DNA of 32,408 nt from Gammaproteobacteria bacterium (GTDB lineage Bacteria; Pseudomonadota; Gammaproteobacteria; HyVt-429): positions 1 to 32,408 of the forward strand of contig JAJDOE010000044.1 in NCBI GenBank assembly GCA_022340345.1. The letters run 5' to 3'. How positions within the stretch are numbered: the first letter of the stretch is position 1; the number at the start of each line of letters is the position of its first letter. Shown piece by piece: positions 8,134 through 15,950 of the stretch. The position numbers and the translations under genes were made by a program. The notes beneath the pieces are model-generated. The model did not search any database and was not told the DNA's origin. It saw nothing but the letters and a program-made list of their open reading frames with translations.

Positions 8134-8919
8134 ATGCAGATTCCCATTTACCAGGTAGACGCCTTTACGAATGTACTTTTCGAGGGCAACCCGGCGGCGG
8201 TATGCCCGCTGGACGCATGGCTGGAGGACCGCACCCTGCAGGCCATTGCCGCGGAGAACAACCTCTCGGAAACCGCTTTCCTGGTCGGCACCGCGGCGGA
8301 TTATGAAATCCGCTGGTTCACGCCACTGAACGAAGTGGAACTGTGCGGCCACGCCACCCTGGCCTCGGCCTGGGTGGTCTTTCACGCACTTAGCACCGGG
8401 CTGGACGAGATTCGCTTCGCCAGCCGGTTCAAGGGCGAGCTCATCGTGCGCCGCGATGGTCAACGGCTGGTGCTGGATTTTCCGGCACTGCCCGCGATGC
8501 CGGTGGCCGTTCCGGCGGGCCTGGCCCGACTGTGCGCCGGCGCCCGCGAAATCCTGGCCTCGGACGACTACCTGGCGGTTTACGACCACGCGGACGCGGT
8601 GCGCGACTTCGTTCCGGAGGAGGCCGCGCTGCGGGAAATGGGCCGGCGCGGGCTGATCGTCACCGCTCCGGGTGACGAGGTGGATTTCGTGTCCCGCTTC
8701 TTCGCCCCGGCGGTGGGCGTAAAGGAGGATCCGGTGACCGGATCCGCCCACTGCATCCTGGCGCCATACTGGGGTGAGAAACTCGGCAAGCAGGAACTGC
8801 ACGCGCGCCAGATATCGGCCCGTGGCGGCGAACTGTGGTGTCGCCTGCATGGCGAACGGGTGCATATTGGCGGTCATGTACAGCCCTACATGGAAGGCGT
8901 GCTGAGCGTGCCGGACTAA
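8134..8919 (+). CDS. PhzF-family isomerase/epimerase-like protein
   Basis: The 261-residue product has the two-lobed diaminopimelate-epimerase-like fold of PhzF/YddE proteins. Visible family marks are the start IPIYQVDAFTN, EGNPAAVC at 17-24, NLSETAFL with the likely catalytic E47, CGHATLASA at 71-79, and the second-lobe KEDPVTGSAH (197-206). PhzF isomerises a phenazine precursor. Most family members are single genes of unknown substrate, and no phenazine gene is nearby, so the substrate is open. ATG 8134 is preferred because it gives the typical N-terminus; an upstream in-frame ATG at 8026 would overlap the divergent gene and add unrelated residues. Confidence 0.92.
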   Translation: MQIPIYQVDAFTNVLFEGNPAAVCPLDAWLEDRTLQAIAAENNLSETAFLVGTAADYEIRWFTPLNEVELCGHATLASAWVVFHALSTGLDEIRFASRFKGELIVRRDGQRLVLDFPALPAMPVAVPAGLARLCAGAREILASDDYLAVYDHADAVRDFVPEEAALREMGRRGLIVTAPGDEVDFVSRFFAPAVGVKEDPVTGSAHCILAPYWGEKLGKQELHARQISARGGELWCRLHGERVHIGGHVQPYMEGVLSVPD

Positions 8920-8932
8920 GGGTCGGGTCGGG

Positions 8933-9367
8933 CTAACACTGTTCCCAGGGCAACTCTTCGAAGCGCCAGCCGGCCACGGTGCTGCGCCGGTGATGGTCGT
9001 CCAGCGGACCCTCGAAACCGTCGGCGATGTTGTAGATCTCCTTCAGGCCGGCATCCGCCAGCAGCTGGCCAGCCTCCAGGGAACGCCGGCCACTGCGGCA
9101 GATCAGCAGGATGGGGGCACAGCCCTGGCCCGGTTCACAGATCGCGCCACCGAGCATCAGCTCGCGAACCTGGCGAACAAAGTTCGGGTTGGGCGTGAAG
9201 TCCGGTTCGTCCAGCCAGGAGATGTGGATTGCACCCACCGGGTGCCCCACCATCAGGAACTCCATGGTAGAACGCACGTCCACCAGTACCGCGGTGGGAT
9301 CGTTTTCCAGCATTTGCCGGGCCTGGCGGGGACTGATGGTGGTGACCGTGGCGGCGGCTTCGCTCAT
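8933..9367 (-). CDS. Rhodanese-like sulfurtransferase domain protein
   Basis: This is a single-domain rhodanese of 144 residues. VLVDVRSTMEFLMVGHPVGAIHI (28-49) is the conserved first half. The active-site loop CRSGRRS begins at C90, the residue that would carry the persulfide, and is followed by AGQLLADAGLKEIYNIADGFEG, the typical rhodanese end. No signal peptide is visible, so it is probably cytoplasmic. A role in sulfur transfer or sulfur oxidation is plausible for an autotrophic sulfur bacterium but is inference. It converges on the PhzF-like gene (13 bases between stops) and diverges from aceE across the regulatory region at 9368-9653. Confidence 0.93.
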   Translation of the reverse strand: MSEAAATVTTISPRQARQMLENDPTAVLVDVRSTMEFLMVGHPVGAIHISWLDEPDFTPNPNFVRQVRELMLGGAICEPGQGCAPILLICRSGRRSLEAGQLLADAGLKEIYNIADGFEGPLDDHHRRSTVAGWRFEELPWEQC

Positions 9368-9425
9368 GGCTTTCGCTTCCGGGAAGGGTGGCGTCCGGGC
9401 GATTGATCATAAGGTGTTTTGATTG

Positions 9426-9438
9426 ATGATAAAATCAT
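9426..9438. promoter_or_regulatory. Inverted repeat, candidate operator between rhodanese and aceE
   Basis: ATGAT-AAA-ATCAT is a perfect 5-base inverted repeat in an unusually AT-rich island (about 9405-9510) within GC-rich DNA. Several TTGAT/TGATT elements recur nearby. The position, about 40 bases upstream of the aceE -35 and about 60 bases upstream of the rhodanese start, suits an activator or repressor site serving either gene. The remainder of 9368-9653 holds the aceE promoter and a leader; no gene is seen in it. Confidence 0.35.
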
Positions 9439-9479
9439 GATTATGAGTTGATTCTACTTCAGCGCCGGACCTTAACTGA

Positions 9480-9508
9480 TTGATTAGTAAGGGAAACATT
9501 GGTATCAT
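9480..9508 (+). promoter_or_regulatory. Sigma70-type promoter of the pyruvate dehydrogenase operon
   Basis: -35 TTGATT (9480-9485), exactly 17 bases, then -10 TATCAT (9503-9508). The start would be near 9515, leaving a leader of about 140 bases before the aceE ATG. A half-match to the PdhR operator, ATTGGT, overlaps the spacer/-10 (9498-9503), but its mirror half is absent. Confidence 0.65.
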
Positions 9509-9653
9509 CCGGCGTCCGGTCAGGCGCTGCGCTGACAACCCCGCTAGCTGGCGGTACGCGAAGCGCAAGCAGACAGTGAGACAATAACCCGTCCGGTCCC
9601 GCGGCGCGCCGCGCACCGGGTCGTTGCGGTACCCCGCATCCCAGGAGAACAGC

Positions 9654-12329
9654 ATGCAGCAGGTGGCAGAAATTTTACAGGACATCGACGCCATCGAGAC
9701 CCAGGAATGGCTCGATGCCCTCGACGCCGTCATCGAGCGGGAGGGTCCGGAACGCGCCCACTACCTGCTCGAGAAGCTCATCGACAAGGCGCGCCGCTCG
9801 GGAGCCTACCTGCCCTACAACCTGACTACCGCGTACCTGAACACCATCCCCGCGGCGCGGGAGGATCGCAGCCCCGGAGACGCAGCGATCGAATGGCGTA
9901 TCCGCTCGCTGATTCGCTGGAACGCCATGGCCATGGTGGTGCGCGCCAACCGCGCCAGCAATTCGGAACTCGGCGGCCACATTGCCAGCTTCGCTTCCTC
10001 CGCGACCCTGTATGACGTTGGCTTCAACCACTTCTGGCACGCGCCATCGGAGCAACACGGCGGCGACCTGATCTACATGCAGGGCCATTCGGCACCGGGT
10101 ATCTATGCCCGCGCGTTCCTGGAAGGACGCATTTCCGAACAGCAGATGGACAAATTCCGCCAGGAAACCGGTGGCGACGGTCTCAGTTCCTATCCGCATC
10201 CGTGGCTGATGCCGGACTTCTGGCAGTTCCCCACGGTCTCCATGGGGCTGGGCCCGATCATGGCCATCTACCAGGCGCGCTTCATGCGCTACCTGCACAA
10301 CCGCGAACTGCTGGACACCGATGGACGCAAGGTGTGGTGTTTTTGCGGTGATGGTGAGATGGACGAGCCGGAATCCATGGGCGCCATATCCATGGCGGGC
10401 CGTGAGAAGCTCGACAACCTCGTATTCGTCATCAACTGCAACCTGCAGCGCCTCGATGGCCCGGTGCGCGGGAACGGCAAGATCATCCAGGAACTGGAAG
10501 GCGCGTTCCGTGGCGCCGGCTGGAACGTCATCAAGGTGATCTGGGGCTCCTACTGGGATCCGCTGCTGATGCGTGACACCAAGGGCCTGCTGCGCCAGCG
10601 CATGGAGGAAGCGGTGGATGGCGAATACCAGGCCTTCAAGGCCAAGGGCGGGGCCTATACGCGGGAGTATTTCTTCGGCAAGTACCCGGAACTCAAGGCC
10701 ATGGTCTCCAACATGTCGGACGAGGACATCTGGCGCCTGAACCGCGGCGGCCACGATCCCCATAAGATCTTCGCCGCCTACGCGGCGGCCGTGAGCCATA
10801 CTGGCCAGCCGACCGTGATTCTCGCCAAGACGGTGAAGGGCTACGGCATGGGCGAGGCGGGAGAAGGCCAGAACATCACCCACCAGCAGAAGAAAATGGG
10901 CCACGTGGCCCTCGAGCAATTCCGTGACCGCTTCAAGATCCCGGTCAGCGACAAGCAACTGGATGCCGCGGAATACTACCGCCCGGCGGATGACAGCCCG
11001 GAGATGCAATACATGAAGGAGCGCCGGGAGGCACTGGGTGGTGCCCTGCCCAGCCGGCGCGCCACGGCGGAGCCCTTGGAGATTCCGCCGCTGGAAACCT
11101 TCAAGACCCAGCTGGAGGCCAGCGGCGAGCGTGAGTTTTCCACCACCATGGCCTTCGTGCGCATTCTGACGCAACTCACCCGCGACAAGAATGTCGGAAA
11201 GCTGGTGGTGCCCATTGTCCCCGACGAGTCGCGCACCTTTGGCATGGAGGGGCTGTTCCGCCAACTGGGCATCTATTCCCCCAAGGGACAGCTGTACAAG
11301 CCGGAGGACGCCGACCAGCTGATGTACTACCGGGAGGACACGCGCGGCCAGGTATTGCAGGAAGGCATCTGCGAGGCGGGCGCCATGTGCTCTTTCATCG
11401 CCGCGGGAACCGCCTACAGCAACCATGCGGCGCGCACCATTCCCTTCTATATCTTCTACTCCATGTTCGGTTTCCAGCGAATCGGCGACCTGGCCTGGGC
11501 CGCCGGTGACATGCGTACCCGGGGTTTCCTGATCGGCGGCACCGCCGGGCGCACCACCCTCTCCGGCGAGGGCCTGCAGCACCAGGATGGCCACAGCCAC
11601 CTGCTGTCGGCGACGGTCCCCAACTGCGTGAGTTATGACCCGACCTTTGCCTACGAGCTCGCGGTCATCGTGCAGGACGGTCTGCGGCGCATGTATGCCG
11701 AGAACGAAAACGTCTACTACTACATCACGGTGATGAACGAAAACTACCCGCATCCGGCCATGCCCAAGGGCGCCGAGCAGGGCATCGTGCGCGGCCTGTA
11801 CCTGTTCCGGAAGGGCGGCAAGAAAAAGGATGCGCCCCGGGTACAGCTGCTGGGATCCGGCACCATCTTCCGCGAGGTCATCGCCGCCGCGGAACTGCTC
11901 AAGAAAGATTTTGGCGTGGAAGCGGACCTGTGGAGCGCAACCAGTTTCACGCAACTGCGTCGCGAGGGCCTGTCCTGCGAGCGCTGGAACCGGCTGCATC
12001 CGGAGGCGCCACCGCGGCGCTGCTATGTGAGCGAATGCTTCACCGGCCACGATGGCCCGGTAGTCGCCGCGACGGACTACATGACTTCCTTCGCGGACCA
12101 GATCCGCGCCTGGGTTCCGCGCCGCTACGTCACCCTGGGTACCGACGGATTTGGCCGCTCGGACCTGCGCACGCGGCTGCGTTCCCATTTCGAAGTGGAC
12201 CGCTACCACGTCGTAATCGCCGCCCTCAAGGCGCTGGCGGACGAGGAAAAAATTCCCGTCGAGCAGGTCGGCGAGGCGATCAGGAAATACAGCGTGGATT
12301 CGGAGCGCCCGGATCCGGCGGGCGCCTGA
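9654..12329 (+). CDS. aceE: Pyruvate dehydrogenase E1 component, homodimeric type
   Basis: E1 uses thiamine diphosphate to decarboxylate pyruvate and acetylate the lipoyl group of E2, feeding acetyl-CoA to the citric acid cycle and lipid synthesis. At 891 residues it matches the single-chain gammaproteobacterial E1 (E. coli 887). Features include IETQEWLDALDAV near the start, the thiamine/Mg motif CFCGDGEMDEPES with downstream NCNLQRLDGPVRGNGK, RGGHDPHKI, and the C-terminal transketolase-like domain (SECFTGHDGPVVA, GTDGFGRSD). ATG 9654 is chosen over an in-frame ATG at 9624 because AGGAG at 9642-9646 is well spaced before it. aceF begins two bases after the stop. Confidence 0.98.
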   Translation: MQQVAEILQDIDAIETQEWLDALDAVIEREGPERAHYLLEKLIDKARRSGAYLPYNLTTAYLNTIPAAREDRSPGDAAIEWRIRSLIRWNAMAMVVRANRASNSELGGHIASFASSATLYDVGFNHFWHAPSEQHGGDLIYMQGHSAPGIYARAFLEGRISEQQMDKFRQETGGDGLSSYPHPWLMPDFWQFPTVSMGLGPIMAIYQARFMRYLHNRELLDTDGRKVWCFCGDGEMDEPESMGAISMAGREKLDNLVFVINCNLQRLDGPVRGNGKIIQELEGAFRGAGWNVIKVIWGSYWDPLLMRDTKGLLRQRMEEAVDGEYQAFKAKGGAYTREYFFGKYPELKAMVSNMSDEDIWRLNRGGHDPHKIFAAYAAAVSHTGQPTVILAKTVKGYGMGEAGEGQNITHQQKKMGHVALEQFRDRFKIPVSDKQLDAAEYYRPADDSPEMQYMKERREALGGALPSRRATAEPLEIPPLETFKTQLEASGEREFSTTMAFVRILTQLTRDKNVGKLVVPIVPDESRTFGMEGLFRQLGIYSPKGQLYKPEDADQLMYYREDTRGQVLQEGICEAGAMCSFIAAGTAYSNHAARTIPFYIFYSMFGFQRIGDLAWAAGDMRTRGFLIGGTAGRTTLSGEGLQHQDGHSHLLSATVPNCVSYDPTFAYELAVIVQDGLRRMYAENENVYYYITVMNENYPHPAMPKGAEQGIVRGLYLFRKGGKKKDAPRVQLLGSGTIFREVIAAAELLKKDFGVEADLWSATSFTQLRREGLSCERWNRLHPEAPPRRCYVSECFTGHDGPVVAATDYMTSFADQIRAWVPRRYVTLGTDGFGRSDLRTRLRSHFEVDRYHVVIAALKALADEEKIPVEQVGEAIRKYSVDSERPDPAGA

Positions 12330-12331
12330 GC

Positions 12332-13672
12332 ATGGGAGCCGCAACGGAAATCCGGGTCCCGGACATCGGCGATTTTGCCGAGGTGGACGTTATCGAGGTA
12401 CTGGTGAAAAGCGGCGACCGGGTCAACCCGGAAGACCCGCTGGTCACCCTGGAAAGCGACAAGGCCACCATGGATGTGCCCTCGCCATCCGGTGGCATTG
12501 TGCTGGAAGTGCTGGTGGCCAGTGGCGACAAGGTCAGGGAAGGCACCCCGATCCTGATGCTGGACGGCCAGGCCAGCGCGGAGGAAGCCCCCCCGGCCGG
12601 GAACTCCGAGCCGGAACCGGCTCCAGCCGGCGTGGTGGCCGCACCGGAAGCCGAAGAACGGGGCGAAGTTGCGCCGGCGGCCCGAACCGAGGACCGGAGC
12701 GACGACGAACCCCAGCACCCGGCACCACCGCCCACACTGCCACCACCGGCGGAGAAGGCCGGGATGGCCAAGCCCCATGCCAGTCCGTCGGTGCGCCGTT
12801 TTGCCCGCGAGCTGGGGGTGGACCTGACCAGCGTGCGCGGCTCGGGCGCCAAGGGCCGTATCCTGCGCGACGACGTGCAAGCATTCGTCAAGCGCCAACT
12901 TTCCCGTCCGTCGTCCGCAGGCGCCCCCGGCGAACTCGGCCTGCCGGTCCTGCCGGAAGTGGATTTCACCAAATTCGGCGAGATCGAATACCAGCCGCTC
13001 AACAAGATCAAGCGCCTGACGGCCGCCAGCATGCACCGCAGCTGGCTGAACGTGCCCCATGTTACCCAGCACGACGAAGCGGACATCACCGACCTGGAGG
13101 ACTTCCGCCAGTCCCTGAAGGCGGAGGCCGCCCAGAGCGGCGTCCGGGTGACGCTGCTGGCTTTCATCCTGAAGGCCAGCGCCCGGACCCTGCGCGCCTT
13201 TCCGGAGGTCAACGCCTCGCTGGAACGGGGCGGCGAAAACCTGATCCTGAAAAAGTACGTGCACATCGGTGTCGCGGTGGACACCCCCGAGGGACTGGTG
13301 GTACCCGTAATCCGCGACGTGGATCGCAAGGATATCAACGCCCTGGCGGCGGAACTGGGTGAGCTGAGCGAGAAGGCGCGCAACCGCAAGCTGGGGCCGG
13401 CCGACCTGCAAGGCGCCAGCTTTACGATCTCCAGCCTCGGCGGCATCAGCGGTACCGCTTTCACGCCGATCGTCAACGCACCCGAGGTGGCGATCCTCGG
13501 CGTGAGCCGCTCGAAACTGCAGCCGCAGTGGAACGGCAGCGAGTTCGTTCCGCGCCTGATGCTGCCGCTGTCCTTCTCCTACGATCACCGCGTCATCGAC
13601 GGCGCCCAGGCGGCGCGCTTTACCGGGCACCTGTGTCAGTTGCTCGCGGACCTGCGCCGCGTGCTGTTGTAA
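12332..13672 (+). CDS. aceF: Dihydrolipoamide acetyltransferase, pyruvate dehydrogenase E2
   Basis: E2 transfers the acetyl group from lipoamide to CoA and forms the core of the complex. The 446-residue protein has one N-terminal lipoyl domain (1-80) with the attachment lysine K44 in ESDKATMDV. A long Pro/Ala/Glu linker is followed by a peripheral-subunit-binding domain (SPSVRRFARELGVDL...GAKGRILRDDV, about 145-182) and the catalytic domain. The active-site SYDHRVIDG gives H419 and D423. E. coli E2 has three lipoyl domains, so this is a short single-lipoyl form. ATG 12332 follows the aceE stop by two bases. lpdA follows after 11 bases. Confidence 0.97.
   Translation: MGAATEIRVPDIGDFAEVDVIEVLVKSGDRVNPEDPLVTLESDKATMDVPSPSGGIVLEVLVASGDKVREGTPILMLDGQASAEEAPPAGNSEPEPAPAGVVAAPEAEERGEVAPAARTEDRSDDEPQHPAPPPTLPPPAEKAGMAKPHASPSVRRFARELGVDLTSVRGSGAKGRILRDDVQAFVKRQLSRPSSAGAPGELGLPVLPEVDFTKFGEIEYQPLNKIKRLTAASMHRSWLNVPHVTQHDEADITDLEDFRQSLKAEAAQSGVRVTLLAFILKASARTLRAFPEVNASLERGGENLILKKYVHIGVAVDTPEGLVVPVIRDVDRKDINALAAELGELSEKARNRKLGPADLQGASFTISSLGGISGTAFTPIVNAPEVAILGVSRSKLQPQWNGSEFVPRLMLPLSFSYDHRVIDGAQAARFTGHLCQLLADLRRVLL
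12347..12487 (+). repeat. Lipoyl-domain coding repeat, copy in aceF (second copy 13699-13839 in lpdA)
   Basis: Residues 6-52 of AceF and of LpdA align without gaps and are identical at 38 of 47 positions, counted by hand. The DNA is also similar (for example, both contain a CCGGACATCGGCGA stretch). The two copies lie about 1.35 kb apart in direct orientation, as expected from duplication of a lipoyl domain within the operon, and could support recombination between them. Confidence 0.8.
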
Positions 13673-13683
13673 CGAAGATAGCC

Positions 13684-15426
13684 ATGGCAAACGAAATCGA
13701 GATCCGCGTGCCGGACATCGGCGACTTCAGCGATGTGGAAGTCATCGAAGTACTGGTCAAGGTCGGTGACCTGGTGCGACGGGAAGACCCGCTGATCACC
13801 CTGGAGAGTGACAAGGCCACCATTGACGTGCCCTCCCCGGGCGAAGGCCGGGTGCATATCATCCACGCGGCCAAAGGCGACCGGGTCTCGGAGGGCTCCC
13901 CCATCGTCAGCCTGACTCCGGTAGCGCCGGCCCGGTCGGACAGCAGTGAGGCGCCGGCCCAATCGGACCGCAGTGAAGCGCCGGCACCGGCCACCGACAA
14001 GATCATCGCCGAGCATGGCAACAGCGACCGCCTGCACGCCCAGGTGCTGGTCCTAGGCGCGGGGCCCGGGGGTTACACCGCCGCCTTTCGCGCCGCCGAC
14101 CTGGGGCGCACGACGATCCTGGTGGAGCGGTACCCGAGCCTGGGCGGGGTCTGCCTGAACGTGGGCTGCATTCCGTCCAAGGCCCTGTTGCACGCCGCCG
14201 CGGTGATCTCCGAGGCCCGCGAAATGGGGGAACGCGGAGTTCGCTTTGGCGAACCGCAACTGGATCTGGTCGCCCTGGCGAAGTGGAAGGACACGGTAGT
14301 GAACCGCCTGACCAGTGGCCTCGCCGGGCTGGCGCGCCAGCGCAAAGTGCGGGTCATTGAGGGCACCGGCCGATTTGCGGGGCCCCATGAACTGGAAGTA
14401 CAGGGTGCGGACGGCGTCACCCGGGTGCACTTCGACCACGCTATTATCGCCGCCGGTTCCGAGGCCACCGGCCTTCCGGGGGCAGCCGAAGACGAGCGCA
14501 TTATGAGCTCCACCGGCGCGCTGCAATTGACAGATGTACCGGGGCGCCTGCTGATCATTGGCGGTGGAATTATCGGCCTGGAGATGGCCACCGTGTACAG
14601 CGAACTGGGCAGCCAGGTGACCGTGGTGGAGCTGGGCCCGCAACTGCTGCCCGGCGTAGACAAGGACCTGGTGCGGCCGCTGGAGAAACGACTGCGGACG
14701 AAGCTGGAAGCCATTCGCCTCAATACCGCGGTGGAAAAACTCCAGGTGGATGGCGACCAGGTGCGTGCGCGTTTCAGCAGCGAACCGAACAAGGACATCT
14801 TCGACCGGGTACTGGTAGCCATCGGCCGTCGCCCCAATGGCGATCGCATCAACGCGGAGGCGGCCGGTGTGCAGGTGGACGAACGCGGCTTTATTCAGGT
14901 CGATGCGCAGCAACGCACCAACATACCGCACATTTTCGCCATCGGGGATCTCACCGGCCAACCCATGCTGGCGCACAAGGCCACTCATGAAGGCAAGGTG
15001 GCGGCAGAGGTGGCGGCCGGCGAGAAAAGCGGCTTCGAGGCCCGCGTCATTCCCTCGGTGGCCTACACCGATCCCGAGGTGGCCTGGGTCGGCGTTACCG
15101 AGGCCCAGGCCAACGCCGACGGTCTGGACTACGGCAAGGGCACCTTCCCGTGGGCCGCCAGCGGCCGGGCGCTGGGACTTGGCCGGGAAGACGGGCTGAC
15201 CAAGCTGCTGTTTGATAAAAGCACCGGGCGGGTCATCGGAGCGGGCATCGTCGGACCACGCGCCGGTGATCTGATTGCGGAAGCCGCGCTGGCCATTGAG
15301 ACCGGCTGCGACGCCAGCGACATCAGCCTGACCGTGCATCCCCATCCGACCTTGTCCGAAACCGTCGCATTCGCGGCGGAATCCTTCGAGGGAACCATTA
15401 CCGACCTGTACATGCCCCGCCGGTAG
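13684..15426 (+). CDS. lpdA: Dihydrolipoamide dehydrogenase (E3) with N-terminal lipoyl domain
   Basis: E3 reoxidises dihydrolipoamide using FAD and NAD+. The 580-residue protein is longer than plain E3 (about 475) because residues 1-80 form a lipoyl domain with K44 in ESDKATIDV. A linker with two near-repeats, DSSEAPAQSD and DRSEAPAP, follows. The E3 body starts near 118: FAD motif VLGAGPGGYTAAF, redox disulfide GGVCLNVGCIPSK (C157 and C162), NAD motif IIGGGIIGLEMA, and the C-terminal HPHPTLSE with the catalytic His-Glu pair. Such lipoyl-E3 fusions are known in some proteobacterial pyruvate dehydrogenases. It ends the pdh trio, but the next gene begins only 16 bases later. Confidence 0.97.
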   Translation: MANEIEIRVPDIGDFSDVEVIEVLVKVGDLVRREDPLITLESDKATIDVPSPGEGRVHIIHAAKGDRVSEGSPIVSLTPVAPARSDSSEAPAQSDRSEAPAPATDKIIAEHGNSDRLHAQVLVLGAGPGGYTAAFRAADLGRTTILVERYPSLGGVCLNVGCIPSKALLHAAAVISEAREMGERGVRFGEPQLDLVALAKWKDTVVNRLTSGLAGLARQRKVRVIEGTGRFAGPHELEVQGADGVTRVHFDHAIIAAGSEATGLPGAAEDERIMSSTGALQLTDVPGRLLIIGGGIIGLEMATVYSELGSQVTVVELGPQLLPGVDKDLVRPLEKRLRTKLEAIRLNTAVEKLQVDGDQVRARFSSEPNKDIFDRVLVAIGRRPNGDRINAEAAGVQVDERGFIQVDAQQRTNIPHIFAIGDLTGQPMLAHKATHEGKVAAEVAAGEKSGFEARVIPSVAYTDPEVAWVGVTEAQANADGLDYGKGTFPWAASGRALGLGREDGLTKLLFDKSTGRVIGAGIVGPRAGDLIAEAALAIETGCDASDISLTVHPHPTLSETVAFAAESFEGTITDLYMPRR

Positions 15427-15442
15427 CGGGCAAAATTGAAGC

Positions 15443-15949
15443 ATGCGTAGGGGAAAAATCCGGCGGCGGCTGCCCGTCACCGGTATGGCGATTGCCTTGC
15501 TGCTGTCCGCCTGCTCGGAACCGGTGACAGAGATCCAGATCAGCGGACACGACTACCGCTGGCGGATGCCCACCCGGACCGGCGATGTCAGCCTGTACCG
15601 CCAGACTGGCAGCGAACAGGCGGAACTGTGGCTGCCGGCCAACCGGCGCATCCGGCTGGTGCTGAACAGCGATGATTTTATTTACCGGTTCGAAATTCCC
15701 GCCCTGGGCGTGCGCGAGATGGCGGTTCCCGGTGTTCCCATGATGGCGGAGCTGCACACCCCCGACGCGGGACGGTACGAACTCACAGGAGACGGCATGG
15801 AACTCAAAGGCGATCAGATGTGTGGCTTCCGTCACCAAAGTCTCAAGGGCCGGGTGCGCATTGCGGCACCGGCCGAATACCGGGCCTGGCTGGAGGCGCA
15901 GGGCCGGCTCACGGCCGGGACCGGGTCCGCTACCGGGCGGGGTAGCTGA
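15443..15949 (+). CDS. Lipoprotein with degenerate cytochrome oxidase subunit II-like cupredoxin domain
   Basis: A 168-residue exported lipoprotein: a basic n-region (MRRGKIRRR), a hydrophobic stretch and lipobox LLSAC with C24. Residues 30-145 resemble the cupredoxin domain of cytochrome c oxidase subunit II (FIYRFEIPALGVREMAVPGVP; CGFRHQSLKG). The CuA ligand set is broken. By alignment to H...C-x3-C-x3-H-x2-M, the first His is Y81, the first Cys is G123 and the Met is L134. Only C127 and H131 remain, so it cannot hold a normal dinuclear CuA centre; a mononuclear or metal-free role is possible. It lies 16 bases after lpdA and one base before the FG-GAP gene, suggesting co-transcription. Function is unknown. 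Confidence 0.8.
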   Translation: MRRGKIRRRLPVTGMAIALLLSACSEPVTEIQISGHDYRWRMPTRTGDVSLYRQTGSEQAELWLPANRRIRLVLNSDDFIYRFEIPALGVREMAVPGVPMMAELHTPDAGRYELTGDGMELKGDQMCGFRHQSLKGRVRIAAPAEYRAWLEAQGRLTAGTGSATGRGS

Positions 15950-15950
15950 T

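Noticed and set aside
9498-9503. PdhR operator at the aceE promoter
   Set aside because: Only one half (ATTGGT) is present; the opposing ACCAAT half is missing, so a PdhR site is not supported.
9675-12344. 889-codon open frame antisense to aceE
   Set aside because: Long antisense frames are expected in GC-rich DNA with strong third-position bias. The predicted protein is low-complexity (R, G, A, H, Q rich) with no family signature, while aceE is certain.
13528-13683. Upstream extension of the lpdA reading frame
   Set aside because: The extension is out of frame within aceF and unlike any lipoyl-E3 N-terminus; ATG 13684 gives the same start pattern as AceF.
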